A stretch of DNA of 64,000 nucleotides from Lachnospiraceae bacterium (GCA_004556655.1 SFGF01000029.1:1-64000); one strand, 5' to 3'; shown: positions 27,237 to 36,589, counted from the stretch's first letter. Notes: a model not told the origin generated them from the sequence alone. Numbers and translations are program-made.

Positions 27237-28730
27237 GTGGGCGAAGTTATTTTAACAATGAAGGAAATCGACAAGTCTTTCCCGGGCGTGCATGCACTGG
27301 ATCATGTAAATCTGGAAATCCGTAAAGGTGAAGTACATGCGTTGATGGGGGAAAACGGTGCCGGTAAATCAACTCTTATGAAAGTTCTGACCGGTATTTA
27401 CAGTAAAGATTCCGGTACAATAACATATGAAGGAAAAGAAGTAGAATTCTCCAACCCGAGAGATGCTCAGGATGCAGGTATTGTTATCGTACATCAGGAG
27501 TTGAATATGATGAACCACCTGACTGTGGCTCAGAATATTTTCATCGGTCGTGAAATGATGAGCGGTAAGCTGATCAATGACGCAAAGATGAATAAAGAAG
27601 CTAAAAAGCTTTTTGATAAATTGAATATCGATATCGATCCTACAGAGAAAATGGGTAACCTGACAGTAGGAAAACAGCAGATGTGTGAGATTGCGAAAGC
27701 TATTTCCCATGAAGCAAAAGTTATTATCTTTGACGAGCCATCTGCAGCTTTGACAGAATCAGAAATCGAAGAATTGTTCAAGATTATCCGTGACCTGAGA
27801 GATCAGGGGTTGGGAATTGTATATATCTCCCATCGTATGGATGAAATTAAAGTGATTACCGACCGTGTAACTGTTATGCGTGATGGAGGTTACGTGGGAA
27901 CTTTGATCACAAAAGATTCAACCAAAGACGATATTATTAAAATGATGGTAGGTCGTGTTATTTATGAAGATCCGAAGACAGAAAGTACTGTACCGAAAGA
28001 TGCTCCGGTAGTTCTGAAAGTAGAACATCTGAATGCTGGAAAGATGGTTCGTGATGTGAGCTTTGAACTTCATAAAGGTGAGATTCTTGGTTTCTCCGGT
28101 TTGATGGGTGCAGGACGTACTGAAACAGCAAGAGCGTTGTTTGGAGCAGATCCGAAAGACGGTGGAGATATCTATGTAAACGGTAAGAAAGTAGATATCA
28201 AGAATCCGATGGATGCAGTAAAATGTGGAATCGGTTATCTTTCAGAAGATAGAAAGCGTTTTGGTATCGTTGTGCAGAAGAGTGTAGCTGAGAACTCAAC
28301 TATGGCAGCACTGGACGATTACATGAGCGGTATCTTCATTAATAAGAAGAAAGAAAATGAAGTTGCACAGAAATATGTGCAGCAGCTGAAAACAAAGACA
28401 CCGAATGTGGATCAGCTGGTAGTAAATCTGTCAGGTGGTAATCAGCAGAAAGTCGTTATCGCAAAATGGCTGGTAAGAAACTGTGATATCCTGATTTTCG
28501 ATGAGCCTACAAGAGGTATCGACGTTGGAGCAAAGAGTGAGATTTATCATTTGATGAACGAATTGGTAGCAGAAGGAAAGTCAATCATTATGATTTCCTC
28601 TGAAATGACAGAAGTACTGAGAATGAGCGACCGTATCGTGGTAATGTGTGAAGGAAGAAAGACTGGCGAGATCGATATTGCAGAGGCAACCCAGGAAAAC
28701 ATCATGCATGCTGCAACGCTTAGAGATTAG
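27237..28730 (+). CDS. Sugar ABC transporter ATPase 2, RbsA/MglA type, probable GTG start
   Basis: A 497-residue near copy of the ATPase at 24693, with the same motifs. Aligning by eye I count about 27 amino-acid differences, mostly conservative (E/D, I/V, K/Q), but DNA differences are many and largely silent. GTG 27237 gives equal length to the twin and follows AAGGTGA by five bases; ATG 27213 is an alternative that adds eight residues. It lies between two permeases, so each permease has its own ATPase gene. Confidence 0.92.
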   Translation: MGEVILTMKEIDKSFPGVHALDHVNLEIRKGEVHALMGENGAGKSTLMKVLTGIYSKDSGTITYEGKEVEFSNPRDAQDAGIVIVHQELNMMNHLTVAQNIFIGREMMSGKLINDAKMNKEAKKLFDKLNIDIDPTEKMGNLTVGKQQMCEIAKAISHEAKVIIFDEPSAALTESEIEELFKIIRDLRDQGLGIVYISHRMDEIKVITDRVTVMRDGGYVGTLITKDSTKDDIIKMMVGRVIYEDPKTESTVPKDAPVVLKVEHLNAGKMVRDVSFELHKGEILGFSGLMGAGRTETARALFGADPKDGGDIYVNGKKVDIKNPMDAVKCGIGYLSEDRKRFGIVVQKSVAENSTMAALDDYMSGIFINKKKENEVAQKYVQQLKTKTPNVDQLVVNLSGGNQQKVVIAKWLVRNCDILIFDEPTRGIDVGAKSEIYHLMNELVAEGKSIIMISSEMTEVLRMSDRIVVMCEGRKTGEIDIAEATQENIMHAATLRD

Positions 28731-28745
28731 GAGGAGATGAAAGAG

Positions 28746-29750
28746 ATGGCAAAAAATGAGAAAAAAGGAAATGCTTTTTCAAATAATCCTTTGGTAAAAG
28801 CAGTTGGTTCCCAGCAGATTGTAGTATTGTTGGCAGTGGTTGTACTGTTTCTTGTTTTCAGTATTGCAAGTAAATCATTCAGACAGTATACAACAATCCT
28901 GAGTTTGCTGGATACCGTTTATTATATTGCATTTATGGCAATTGGTGTTACATTCTGTTTGATTACCGGTGGTGTAGACCTTTCTATTGGTACTGGTATG
29001 ATCTGTTACTCTTTGATCGGTGCATATCTGGTTGTACATGTGGGTGTTCCGGTTTGGGTTGGTATTCTGGTTTCTATTCTTTGTGGTGTGATTATGGGAT
29101 TCTTCAATGGTTTTCTGGTTGCAGTTTTGAACCTTCCTCCATTTATCGCCACACTGTGTAGTATGATGATTACCAGAGGTATGGGTTCTATCTTTACAGG
29201 TGGTCTTTCTGTAGCATGGCCAAGTTCAGGATCTGCTCAGGGTGCATATCGTAATATGTTCAAGCTGAACACAGGAAGTATCATTCTTCCAATTGGATTC
29301 ATTCTGGTTCTCGTTGCAACGATCGTTATGTCAACAGTATTGAATAAGACAAGACCTGGCCGTTATATCATCGCTATCGGAAGTAACAAGGAAGCACTGA
29401 GACTTTCCGGTGTAAACGTAGTGAAATGGCAGTGGCTGGCATATGTGATTTCTGGTCTGTTCACTGGTTTTGCTTCCATCGCTTACGCAGGTGTACTTGC
29501 TTCTTCTGTAGCACCTGGAGCTGGTGCAGGACTTGAGATGGATGCTATCTGTGCGGCTATTATCGGCGGTACTTCCATGAACGGTGGATCAGGAACCATT
29601 ATTGGTACCCTGCTTGGTGTATTCGTTATGGCTCTGTTGAAAATCGGTCTTCCGTTCGTTGGATTCCAGGCAAACATGCAGCAGATTATCACTGGTCTGG
29701 TATTGATTCTGGCAGTATTTATCGATGTTTTGAAAAATAAAGCAAGATAA
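28746..29750 (+). CDS. Sugar ABC transporter permease 2, RbsC type
   Basis: A 334-residue CUT2 permease with the family blocks AIGVTFCLITGGVDLSIGTG, GFFNGFLVAVLNLPPFI, GSNKEALRLSGVNV and GGTSMNGGSGTIIGTLLG. ATG 28746 is preferred to ATG 28737 because AGGAGG touches the latter almost directly. It may form a heterodimeric channel with permease 1, as in rhamnose importers with two permeases, or act separately. Confidence 0.92.
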   Translation: MAKNEKKGNAFSNNPLVKAVGSQQIVVLLAVVVLFLVFSIASKSFRQYTTILSLLDTVYYIAFMAIGVTFCLITGGVDLSIGTGMICYSLIGAYLVVHVGVPVWVGILVSILCGVIMGFFNGFLVAVLNLPPFIATLCSMMITRGMGSIFTGGLSVAWPSSGSAQGAYRNMFKLNTGSIILPIGFILVLVATIVMSTVLNKTRPGRYIIAIGSNKEALRLSGVNVVKWQWLAYVISGLFTGFASIAYAGVLASSVAPGAGAGLEMDAICAAIIGGTSMNGGSGTIIGTLLGVFVMALLKIGLPFVGFQANMQQIITGLVLILAVFIDVLKNKAR

Positions 29751-29770
29751 TGATTATATTGTTATAAATA

Positions 29771-29796
29771 TTTCAGAAAACACGAAATTTCTGAAA
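29771..29796 (+). promoter_or_regulatory. Inverted repeat between permease 2 and the binding-protein gene
   Basis: TTTCAGAAA and TTTCTGAAA form a perfect nine-base inverted repeat with an eight-base loop, nine bases before a -35 box. It could be an operator or a mild RNA hairpin that uncouples the permease message from the binding-protein message. Confidence 0.5.
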
Positions 29797-29804
29797 AGAT
29801 TGTA

Positions 29805-29833
29805 TTGACAACAAATGAAATTAATGGTTTAAT
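29805..29833 (+). promoter_or_regulatory. Own promoter of the binding-protein gene
   Basis: Consensus TTGACA, 17 bases, TTTAAT, 69 bases before the ATG. A separate strong promoter fits the large excess of binding protein over membrane parts that such importers need. Confidence 0.75.
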
Positions 29834-29901
29834 GCAAACAAGTGAAGAATATGTTACGCAGATTGCGTGTTACATATACAAAATCAAAGGAGGATTTATC
29901 A

Positions 29902-31074
29902 ATGAAGAAAAAAGTTTTAAGCGTGTTACTTAGTACAGCAATGGTAGCTACCATGTTTGCAGGCTGCGGAAGCAAAGAGGCTTCCAGCGACAACGCAGCA
30001 AGCAATGACACAGCAACAGAGGATACTGCTGATGCAGCAGAGGATACCGCAGACGCAGCAGACGATACCGCAGATGCAGCTCCTGCAGGAGATATGCATT
30101 TCGAAATCGTATCCAAAGGTTTCCAGCATGCTTACTGGCAGGCAGTTAAAAAAGGTGCTGAAAGCAAAGCTGCTGAGCTGGGAGCAACAGTTAACTTTGT
30201 TGGACCGAATACAGAGTCCGATATTGCTGACCAGGTACAGATGCTGAATAACGCAATCAATGCTGAGCCAAATGCAATCGGTTTTGCAGCTCTGGATACA
30301 ACAGCAGCTCTGGATGCAATCCAGACAGCTATGGATTCCGGTATTCCGATCATCGGTTTTGACTCTGGTGTATCTGGTGCTCCGGAAGGTGCCGTACTGG
30401 CAAACGCTTCTACTGACAACTATGCAGCAGGTGCTCTGGCAGCAGAAGAAACTTATAAAATTATCAAAGACAGAATTGCTAACGCATCTGGTGCTGTAAG
30501 AATCGGTGTTCTTTCTCAGGATGCTACTGCTGAATCCATTATCAACCGTGGTCTTGGTTTCATCGACAAAATCGCTGAACTGGCTCAGGCTGATGGAAAA
30601 ACTGTAACAGTTGAAGGTAACGATAAATATGTTACTGACTCCAAAGTTGGAAAGAACGATGGCGCAGATGTTATTATCGAAGTAGCAGTTCCTGCTTCTG
30701 TAGATGCTTCCCTGTCCAAGACAGACTGTGAAACAATCCTGAACAAAGAAGATACAATTTGTATCTATGGTTCCAACCAGCACTCCGGTGAAGCTATGGT
30801 TAGTGCAAATGAAACACTTCAGAAATTTGGATCAGGCGATGACAAAGTTGTTGGTGTAGCATTTGACTCTGGTGCAGTTATCAAAGGCGCTGTAGCTGAT
30901 GGAACATTTGCAGGTGCTATTACTCAGGCTCCTGTAGCAATGGGTGAAAAACTGGTTGAGCTTCTGTATGCATCAGCTAACGGAGAATCTGTTGAGAATA
31001 CAGATACAGGATGCCAGTGGTATACAGCTGATAACATGAACAACGAAGAAATCGCTCAGAACCTGTACGACTAA
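29902..31074 (+). CDS. Sugar-binding lipoprotein, RbsB/CUT2 type, candidate L-rhamnose binding protein
   Basis: A 390-residue binding protein with a lipobox (TMFAGC, Cys22), a low-complexity acidic spacer built of repeated DTADAAxDTADAA units (about 35-66), and a Peripla_BP_4 domain (FEIVSKGFQHAYWQAVKKGA, AIGFAALDT, IIGFDSGV, VAFDSGAV). AAGGAGG precedes ATG 29902. Codon choice is narrower than in the neighbours, a sign of high expression. It has its own promoter and is followed by a terminator just before a rhamnulokinase gene, which points to rhamnose or a related deoxysugar as ligand. Confidence 0.9.
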   Translation: MKKKVLSVLLSTAMVATMFAGCGSKEASSDNAASNDTATEDTADAAEDTADAADDTADAAPAGDMHFEIVSKGFQHAYWQAVKKGAESKAAELGATVNFVGPNTESDIADQVQMLNNAINAEPNAIGFAALDTTAALDAIQTAMDSGIPIIGFDSGVSGAPEGAVLANASTDNYAAGALAAEETYKIIKDRIANASGAVRIGVLSQDATAESIINRGLGFIDKIAELAQADGKTVTVEGNDKYVTDSKVGKNDGADVIIEVAVPASVDASLSKTDCETILNKEDTICIYGSNQHSGEAMVSANETLQKFGSGDDKVVGVAFDSGAVIKGAVADGTFAGAITQAPVAMGEKLVELLYASANGESVENTDTGCQWYTADNMNNEEIAQNLYD

Positions 31075-31142
31075 TTTAAAGAGGAAAAGTCATACGGTAA
31101 GTTATCGGAAGGCTTAAAAGAAAAGTTATAACGTGAATAAAC

Positions 31143-31174
31143 TTCCCCGGGGCTTTCACCCCGGGGAAATTTTA
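31143..31174 (+). terminator. Terminator between the binding protein and rhaB
   Basis: TTCCCCGGGG pairs perfectly with CCCCGGGGAA around a six-base loop and ends in ATTTT. It sits inside the leader of the next gene, so partial read-through into rhaB is likely. Confidence 0.85.
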
Positions 31175-31198
31175 CATAATGGAAAGGGGATTTTGCAC

Positions 31199-32674
31199 AT
31201 GAACAAAAGAATTTTAGCATTTGATTTTGGAGCATCCAGCGGCCGTGCCATGATCGGAACTTACAATGGCGAAACACTTGAACTGGAAGAGATCCACCGT
31301 TTTTCCAATGATCCCGTAATTGTGAATGGAACAATGTATTGGGATACGCTCCGTTTGTTCTATGAAATCAAACAGGGCATTGTAAAAGCAAAACTTGCAG
31401 GTGGATTTGATAGTATCGGTATTGATACCTGGGGTGTTGATTTTGGCTTGCTGGATAAAGAGGGAAAGCTTCTTGAAAACCCGATTCACTATAGAGATGA
31501 CAGAACAAAAGGTATGATAGAAAAGAGCTTTGAGTATCTGCCAAAGGAAAAATTTTACGAGATTACCGGTCTGCAGTTTATGGAATTAAATACCGTATTT
31601 CAGCTGTTAGCATTGAAAGAAAAACGTCCGGATGTTTTGGAAAGAGCGGATAAACTTCTGCTCACACCTGATTTATTTGCATACTTCCTGACCGGTGTAA
31701 AGAGTACAGAATATTCTATCGCTTCTACTACTCAACTTTTGGATGCAAAGGAACGTACATGGTCTAAAGAAGTTCTGGAAGCACTGGGACTGCCGGAGAA
31801 GATATTTACAGATATTGTACCGTGTGGTACCGTGATCGGACAGTTGTCTGATGAGATTTGTGAAGAATTGGGTGTAGATAAAGTAGATGTTGTATCAGTT
31901 GCATCTCATGACACACAGAGCGCTTTGATTGCTGTTCCGGCAAAAGAAAAAGATTTTATTTTCCTGAGCAGTGGAACATGGTCACTGTTGGGAACAGAGC
32001 TGGATGCACCGATCATCGATGAAAATTCTGAGAAATATAATATTACCAATGAAGGTGGATGTGAGTATAAAGCAAGTTTCCTGAAAAATATCATTGGTAC
32101 ATGGCTGATTCAGGAGAGTCGTCGTCAGTGGATTCGTGAAGGACAGGAATATGGTTTTGGTGAACTGGAAACCATGGCAAAACAGGTTCCGGCACTTCAG
32201 AATTTCATTGATCCGGATGCACCTGAGTTTGTACCTGCAGGAAATATTCCGAGAAGGATTCGTGAATATTGTGCAAAGAGCGGACAACCGGTTCCGGAAA
32301 CGATTGCCGATATAGTGTGCTGTATTGATCAGAGCCTTGCACTGAAATACAGAATGGCATTGGAAGAGATTGAGACATGTACAGGAAAGCATTATGAGAC
32401 AATCTATATTGTAGGCGGCGGAACTCAGAGTAAATTGCTGTGCCAGTTTACTGCAAATGCATGTGGAAGAAAAGTGGTTACCGGACCGATTGAAGCTACG
32501 GTTCTGGGTAATCTGGCTATGCAGCTGGTAGCAGCTGAGGATGTTCCGGAAATTCATGATCTGCAGACAGCTCGTGATCTGATTGGAAGATCCTCTGATA
32601 TCTGTGTATATGAGCCGGAAAATGTGGATGCATGGGCAGAAGCATACGAGAAATTTGTAGAAGTAATTAAATAA
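31199..32674 (+). CDS. rhaB: Rhamnulokinase (first copy)
   Basis: A 491-residue FGGY kinase of the RhaB group: FDFGASSGRAMIGTYNG start, SIGIDTWGVDFGLLD, HYRDDRTKGM, FLSSGTWSLLGTELD, NEGGCEYKASFLKNI and IYIVGGGTQSKLL. It phosphorylates L-rhamnulose at C1; L-fuculose is possible for close relatives. ATG 31199 lies nine bases after AAGGGG. It follows the importer rather than the rest of the rhamnose genes, and a second rhamnulokinase lies at 33810. The two proteins are clearly different, so this is not a recent duplication. Confidence 0.88.
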   Translation: MNKRILAFDFGASSGRAMIGTYNGETLELEEIHRFSNDPVIVNGTMYWDTLRLFYEIKQGIVKAKLAGGFDSIGIDTWGVDFGLLDKEGKLLENPIHYRDDRTKGMIEKSFEYLPKEKFYEITGLQFMELNTVFQLLALKEKRPDVLERADKLLLTPDLFAYFLTGVKSTEYSIASTTQLLDAKERTWSKEVLEALGLPEKIFTDIVPCGTVIGQLSDEICEELGVDKVDVVSVASHDTQSALIAVPAKEKDFIFLSSGTWSLLGTELDAPIIDENSEKYNITNEGGCEYKASFLKNIIGTWLIQESRRQWIREGQEYGFGELETMAKQVPALQNFIDPDAPEFVPAGNIPRRIREYCAKSGQPVPETIADIVCCIDQSLALKYRMALEEIETCTGKHYETIYIVGGGTQSKLLCQFTANACGRKVVTGPIEATVLGNLAMQLVAAEDVPEIHDLQTARDLIGRSSDICVYEPENVDAWAEAYEKFVEVIK

Positions 32675-32680
32675 GAGCTA

Positions 32681-32734
32681 AGAGACTGTCGCTTTAACGA
32701 ATGAAGATTCGTGGAGTGGTGGTCTCTTTTATTA
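32681..32734 (+). terminator. Terminator after the first rhaB
   Basis: AGAGAC with GTCTCT closes a longer imperfect stem (ACGAAT with ATTCGT near the loop), followed by TTTTATT. Confidence 0.75.
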
Positions 32735-32948
32735 TGTCATAGAATATACGGTTGAAAATAGTGTTATTAGCATAAGAGCCATGTTTATAATTTGATTCGA
32801 TTCTGTCCCCTTGATTTTAGAGCAAATAAGGACACTGTCTGGTCAAACTGGGTTCTTATTTATTAGAGATAAAAGATATATAATATAGACAATCAAATAG
32901 AGATAAGTCAAAAAACCAATACCATAAATCATAAGGAGAAATTTGGAT
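32735..32948 (+). promoter_or_regulatory. Control region of rhaD-rhaB2-rhaA
   Basis: No gene is seen in these 214 bases. TATAAT at 32879-32884 has a poor -35 (TTATTT), suggesting activator dependence. GTCCCCTT and AAGGAC near 32807-32834 form a weak inverted repeat. Confidence 0.4.
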
Positions 32949-33776
32949 ATGAAGATTCTTGATACAAAGTTTGTAAGAGGATTCATCAAAATGGCTGATG
33001 ATGGTTTTCAACAGGGATGGCATGAGAGAAATGGAGGTAACCTTTCTTACAGATTGAAAGAGGAAGAGGTTGAGGAGATCCGTCCCCGTTTGAATGATCA
33101 TGGTGAATGGAAGCCAATTGGTGCGTCTGTGCCAGGGCTTGCCGGTGAGTTTTTCCTGGTTACAGGAAGTGGCAAGTATTTCCGAAATATCATTGTGGAT
33201 CCGGAAGCATGTCTGACCATCATAGAGCTTGATAGTAAAGGTGAAAATTACAGGATTCGATGGGGGCTTGTGGAAGGAGGCCGCCCAACCAGTGAACTTC
33301 CGGCACATCTGATGAACCATGAAGTGAAAAAACGGGTTACTGGAGGAAAACACCGTGTGATTTATCATGCACATACTACGAATATCATCGCTCTCACATT
33401 TGTACTTCCGTTGGAAGATAAAATATTTACCAGGGAACTGTGGGAATCTGCCACAGAATGTCCGGTAGTATTTCCGGATGGTGTGGGAGTTGTTCCGTGG
33501 ATGGTTCCGGGAGGACGTGATATTGCTGTTGCAACCAGTAAATTGATGGAGTCCTATGATGTGGCAATCTGGGCACATCATGGAATGTTCTGTTCAGGTG
33601 AAGATTTTGATCTGACGTTCGGTCTTATGCATACAGTGGAAAAATCAGCAGAGATTCTGGTTAAAGTGCTTTCTATTCGTCCTGATAAACTTCAGACGAT
33701 TACTGCAGATAATCTGCGTCAGGTCGCTGATGGATTTCATGTAAATCTTCCGGAAAGATTTCTGTATGAAAAATAA
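32949..33776 (+). CDS. rhaD: Rhamnulose-1-phosphate aldolase
   Basis: A 275-residue class II aldolase of the AraD/FucA fold, matching E. coli RhaD in length. It splits L-rhamnulose-1-phosphate into glycerone phosphate and L-lactaldehyde. Visible features are GWHERNGGNLSYRL, the VTGSGKYFRNI substrate block, the GRPTSELPAHL segment with the catalytic Glu neighbourhood, zinc ligands in VIYHAHTTNI and a further His in AIWAHHGMF. ATG 32949 lies ten bases after AAGGAG. It leads a three-gene rhamnose operon. Confidence 0.93.
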   Translation: MKILDTKFVRGFIKMADDGFQQGWHERNGGNLSYRLKEEEVEEIRPRLNDHGEWKPIGASVPGLAGEFFLVTGSGKYFRNIIVDPEACLTIIELDSKGENYRIRWGLVEGGRPTSELPAHLMNHEVKKRVTGGKHRVIYHAHTTNIIALTFVLPLEDKIFTRELWESATECPVVFPDGVGVVPWMVPGGRDIAVATSKLMESYDVAIWAHHGMFCSGEDFDLTFGLMHTVEKSAEILVKVLSIRPDKLQTITADNLRQVADGFHVNLPERFLYEK

Positions 33777-33809
33777 TTAATATAAAACTAAAGTAAAGGA
33801 GGACGTAAC

Positions 33810-35213
33810 ATGAAGAAATATTATCTGGCTGTGGATATCGGTGCTTCCAGTGGACGACATATCCTGGGATGGATGGAAGATGGTAAGATGCGTTTGGAAG
33901 AGATTTATCGTTTTTCCAATGGAATGGTAAAAAAAGACGGTGAACTTTGCTGGGAATTCGACAGACTTTATCAGGAAATCATCAATGGTATGAAAAAATG
34001 TAAAGAACTTGGAAAAATCCCGGTGAGTATGGGAATTGATACCTGGGGTGTGGATTTTGTCATGCTGGATGAACATGATCAGATACTTGGAAATACAGTA
34101 GGATATCGTGACAAGAGAACCACAGGGATGGATGAGAAAGTATATGAGACGATTTCTCTGGAAGATCTTTATGCACGAACTGGAATCCAGAAAGCAATAT
34201 TCAATACTATTTATCAGCTGATGGCTGTTAAGGTGCAGCATCCTGAGCATATGGAAGCAGCAAAGACATTATTGTTTGTACCGGATTATTTCCATTATCT
34301 GCTGACAGGTCAGAAAGTGAACGAATACACCGAGGCAACAACCGGACAGTTGGTGAGTCCGGTGACAAAGGACTGGGATTACGAGTTGATGGACATGCTT
34401 GGATATAACAAAGAAATGTTCTGTAAACTGGTAATGCCGGGAACTAATCTCGGAGGATTGACTGAAGAAGTTCAAAAAGAGGTAGGATTCAATCTGGATG
34501 TTGTGGTTCCGGCTACTCATGATACAGGATCAGCAGTTCTGGCGGTACCTGCAAATGATGATGATTTTATCTATATCAGTTCCGGTACCTGGTCTCTGAT
34601 GGGCCTGGAGAGAAAAGAGGCAGATTGTTCAAGAAGAAGCTGTGAACTGAATCTTACCAATGAGGGAGGATATGATTATCGCTTCCGTTATCTGAAAAAT
34701 ATCATGGGACTCTGGATGATTCAATCGGTGCGTCATGAATTTAATGATGCTTATGGATTTGGGGGAATTTGTGCGATGGCAGCAGAGGTAAAAGATTTTC
34801 CTTCCCGTGTGGATGCTAATGATGAGAGATTTCTTGCACCGGAAAATATGACGGAAGAAGTAAAGGCAGCCTGCCGTGAAAGCGGTCAGCCTGTTCCGGA
34901 GACTCTAGGAGAAATCGCAACCGTAATTTACACCAGTCTTGCAGAATGTTATGCAAAGACGGCAAAAGAACTGGAAGAAATGGCAGGCCGCACCTTCTCC
35001 AGAATACATATAGTGGGCGGCGGAGCCAATGCGGAATATCTGAATGAACTGACCGCTCAGGCGACAAAGAAAGAAATTCATGCAGGTCCTACAGAGGCCA
35101 CAGCGATTGGAAATCTGACAGCCCAGATGCTGAAAGCAGGAGAATTTTCAAAGGTAGAAGAGGCACGTGATGTGATTCATGAGTCTTTTGATATAAAAGT
35201 ATATCAGGCATAA
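33810..35213 (+). CDS. rhaB: Rhamnulokinase (second copy)
   Basis: A 467-residue FGGY kinase with VDIGASSGRHILGWMEDGK, MGIDTWGVDFVMLDEH, GYRDKRTTGMDEKV, YISSGTWSLMGLERKE, NEGGYDYRFRYLKNI and RIHIVGGGANAEYL. It sits between aldolase and isomerase, the classical place for rhaB, with AAAGGAGG before the ATG. Compared with the first copy it is about 24 residues shorter, and identity is moderate. It is the better candidate for the main L-rhamnulose kinase. Confidence 0.9.
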   Translation: MKKYYLAVDIGASSGRHILGWMEDGKMRLEEIYRFSNGMVKKDGELCWEFDRLYQEIINGMKKCKELGKIPVSMGIDTWGVDFVMLDEHDQILGNTVGYRDKRTTGMDEKVYETISLEDLYARTGIQKAIFNTIYQLMAVKVQHPEHMEAAKTLLFVPDYFHYLLTGQKVNEYTEATTGQLVSPVTKDWDYELMDMLGYNKEMFCKLVMPGTNLGGLTEEVQKEVGFNLDVVVPATHDTGSAVLAVPANDDDFIYISSGTWSLMGLERKEADCSRRSCELNLTNEGGYDYRFRYLKNIMGLWMIQSVRHEFNDAYGFGGICAMAAEVKDFPSRVDANDERFLAPENMTEEVKAACRESGQPVPETLGEIATVIYTSLAECYAKTAKELEEMAGRTFSRIHIVGGGANAEYLNELTAQATKKEIHAGPTEATAIGNLTAQMLKAGEFSKVEEARDVIHESFDIKVYQA

Positions 35214-35242
35214 AATGATGTGTAAAAGGAAAGGAGATAATC

Positions 35243-36496
35243 ATGACAAACAAAGAAAGATATGAAGCTGCGAAAGAGATGTATGCAGAAATCGGGGTGG
35301 ATACCGACCAGGCCCTGGAAGTTCTGAAAAAAATTCCGGTATCCATGCACTGCTGGCAGGGTGATGATGTGGTTGGTTTTGACCAGGATGGTCCGCTGAC
35401 CGGAGGAATCCAGACCACAGGAAATTACCCGGGAAAGGCCCGCACTCCGGAAGAATTGATGGCTGATATTGATGAAGTGTTGAAACTGGTTCCGGGAACC
35501 AAGAAAATCAATGTTCATGCATGCTATGCCATTTTTGGTGACGGAGAACGTGCAGACCGTGATGCTCTGGAACCGAAACATTTTGCAAAATGGGTGGAAT
35601 TTGCAAAAGAAAGAGGAATGGGACTGGATTTTAATCCTACATTCTTCTCTCATCCGAAGGCAAGTGAGTACACACTGACCAGTCCTGATGAAGAAATCCG
35701 TCAGTTTTGGATTCGCCATGGGCAGGCATGTGTCAGAATATCTGAGTATTTCGCAGAGGAGACGGGAATTCCCTGCGTAATGAATGTATGGATTCCAGAT
35801 GGATTTAAAGATATTCCTGCAGACAGACTGGGACCGAGAATGCGTTACAAAGACTCTTTGGATCAGATTCTCAGCATTGATTATGATAGATCAAAAGTAT
35901 ATGTATGTGTGGAGTCCAAAGTATTCGGTATCGGTCTGGAGGCTTATACAGCAGGTTCTGCAGAATTTGCTCAGAATTATGTGGCAAAGACACCGGGAAC
36001 CATTCCGCTTATGGATAACGGACATTATCATCCGACAGAGATGGTTTCAGATAAGATTTCTTCCATGCTTCTGTTCAATGATAAGGTTGCGCTTCATGTG
36101 ACAAGACCGATGCGCTGGGACAGCGATCATGTAGTCCTTTTGGATGACGAGACAAAAGAAATTGCAAAAGAAATTGTAAGAAATGATGCAATTGACAGAG
36201 TTTTCATTGCTCTGGACTATTTTGACGCCAGCATTAATCGTATTTCTGCCTGGACTGTGGGTATGAGAAATATGCAAAAAGCTCTTTTGTGTGCACTTCT
36301 TTCTCCAAATAAGAAATTGAAAGAACTGCAGGATCAGGGAAGATTTACAGAACTGATGATGCTTCAGGAAGAACTCAAAACCTATCCGATGGGAGCTGTA
36401 TGGGACTACTATTGTGAACAGGAAAACGTACCGGTTAGAGAAAACTGGTATAAAGAAGTACAGAGATACGAAGAAGAAGTATTGAGCAGTAGATAA
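35243..36496 (+). CDS. rhaA: L-rhamnose isomerase
   Basis: A 417-residue metal-dependent isomerase converting L-rhamnose to L-rhamnulose. Family blocks include SMHCWQGDDVVGFD near residue 35, NVHACYAIFG, GLDFNPTFFSHP with metal and base residues, MNVWIPDG, ESKVFG, LMDNGHYHPTE and WDSDHVVLLDD. AAAGGAG precedes ATG 35243. It completes isomerase, kinase and aldolase; lactaldehyde reductase and a rhamnose mutarotase are not in the window. Confidence 0.95.
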   Translation: MTNKERYEAAKEMYAEIGVDTDQALEVLKKIPVSMHCWQGDDVVGFDQDGPLTGGIQTTGNYPGKARTPEELMADIDEVLKLVPGTKKINVHACYAIFGDGERADRDALEPKHFAKWVEFAKERGMGLDFNPTFFSHPKASEYTLTSPDEEIRQFWIRHGQACVRISEYFAEETGIPCVMNVWIPDGFKDIPADRLGPRMRYKDSLDQILSIDYDRSKVYVCVESKVFGIGLEAYTAGSAEFAQNYVAKTPGTIPLMDNGHYHPTEMVSDKISSMLLFNDKVALHVTRPMRWDSDHVVLLDDETKEIAKEIVRNDAIDRVFIALDYFDASINRISAWTVGMRNMQKALLCALLSPNKKLKELQDQGRFTELMMLQEELKTYPMGAVWDYYCEQENVPVRENWYKEVQRYEEEVLSSR

Positions 36497-36527
36497 GGAT
36501 TATTTTTTATGAAGTGACCAAGTAATA

Positions 36528-36589
36528 AATGGAGCCTCCTGTTTTCAAAGTATTGGGAACGACCTGCTTTGGAAACAGGAGGCTCCATT
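36528..36589. terminator. Long hairpin after rhaA without a T tract
   Basis: Two 23-base arms (AATGGAGCCTCCTGTTTTC... and its complement) pair with one mismatch around a 16-base loop. Neither strand has a clear T run after the stem, so it could be a protein-binding or RNA-processing element rather than a simple terminator. The flanking 36497-36822 stretch holds no gene. Confidence 0.6.

Noticed and set aside
29926..30783. A 285-codon reverse frame inside the binding-protein gene
   Set aside because: Same effect of biased codons, with an implausible Cys/Ser-rich repeat composition opposite the DTADAA spacer.
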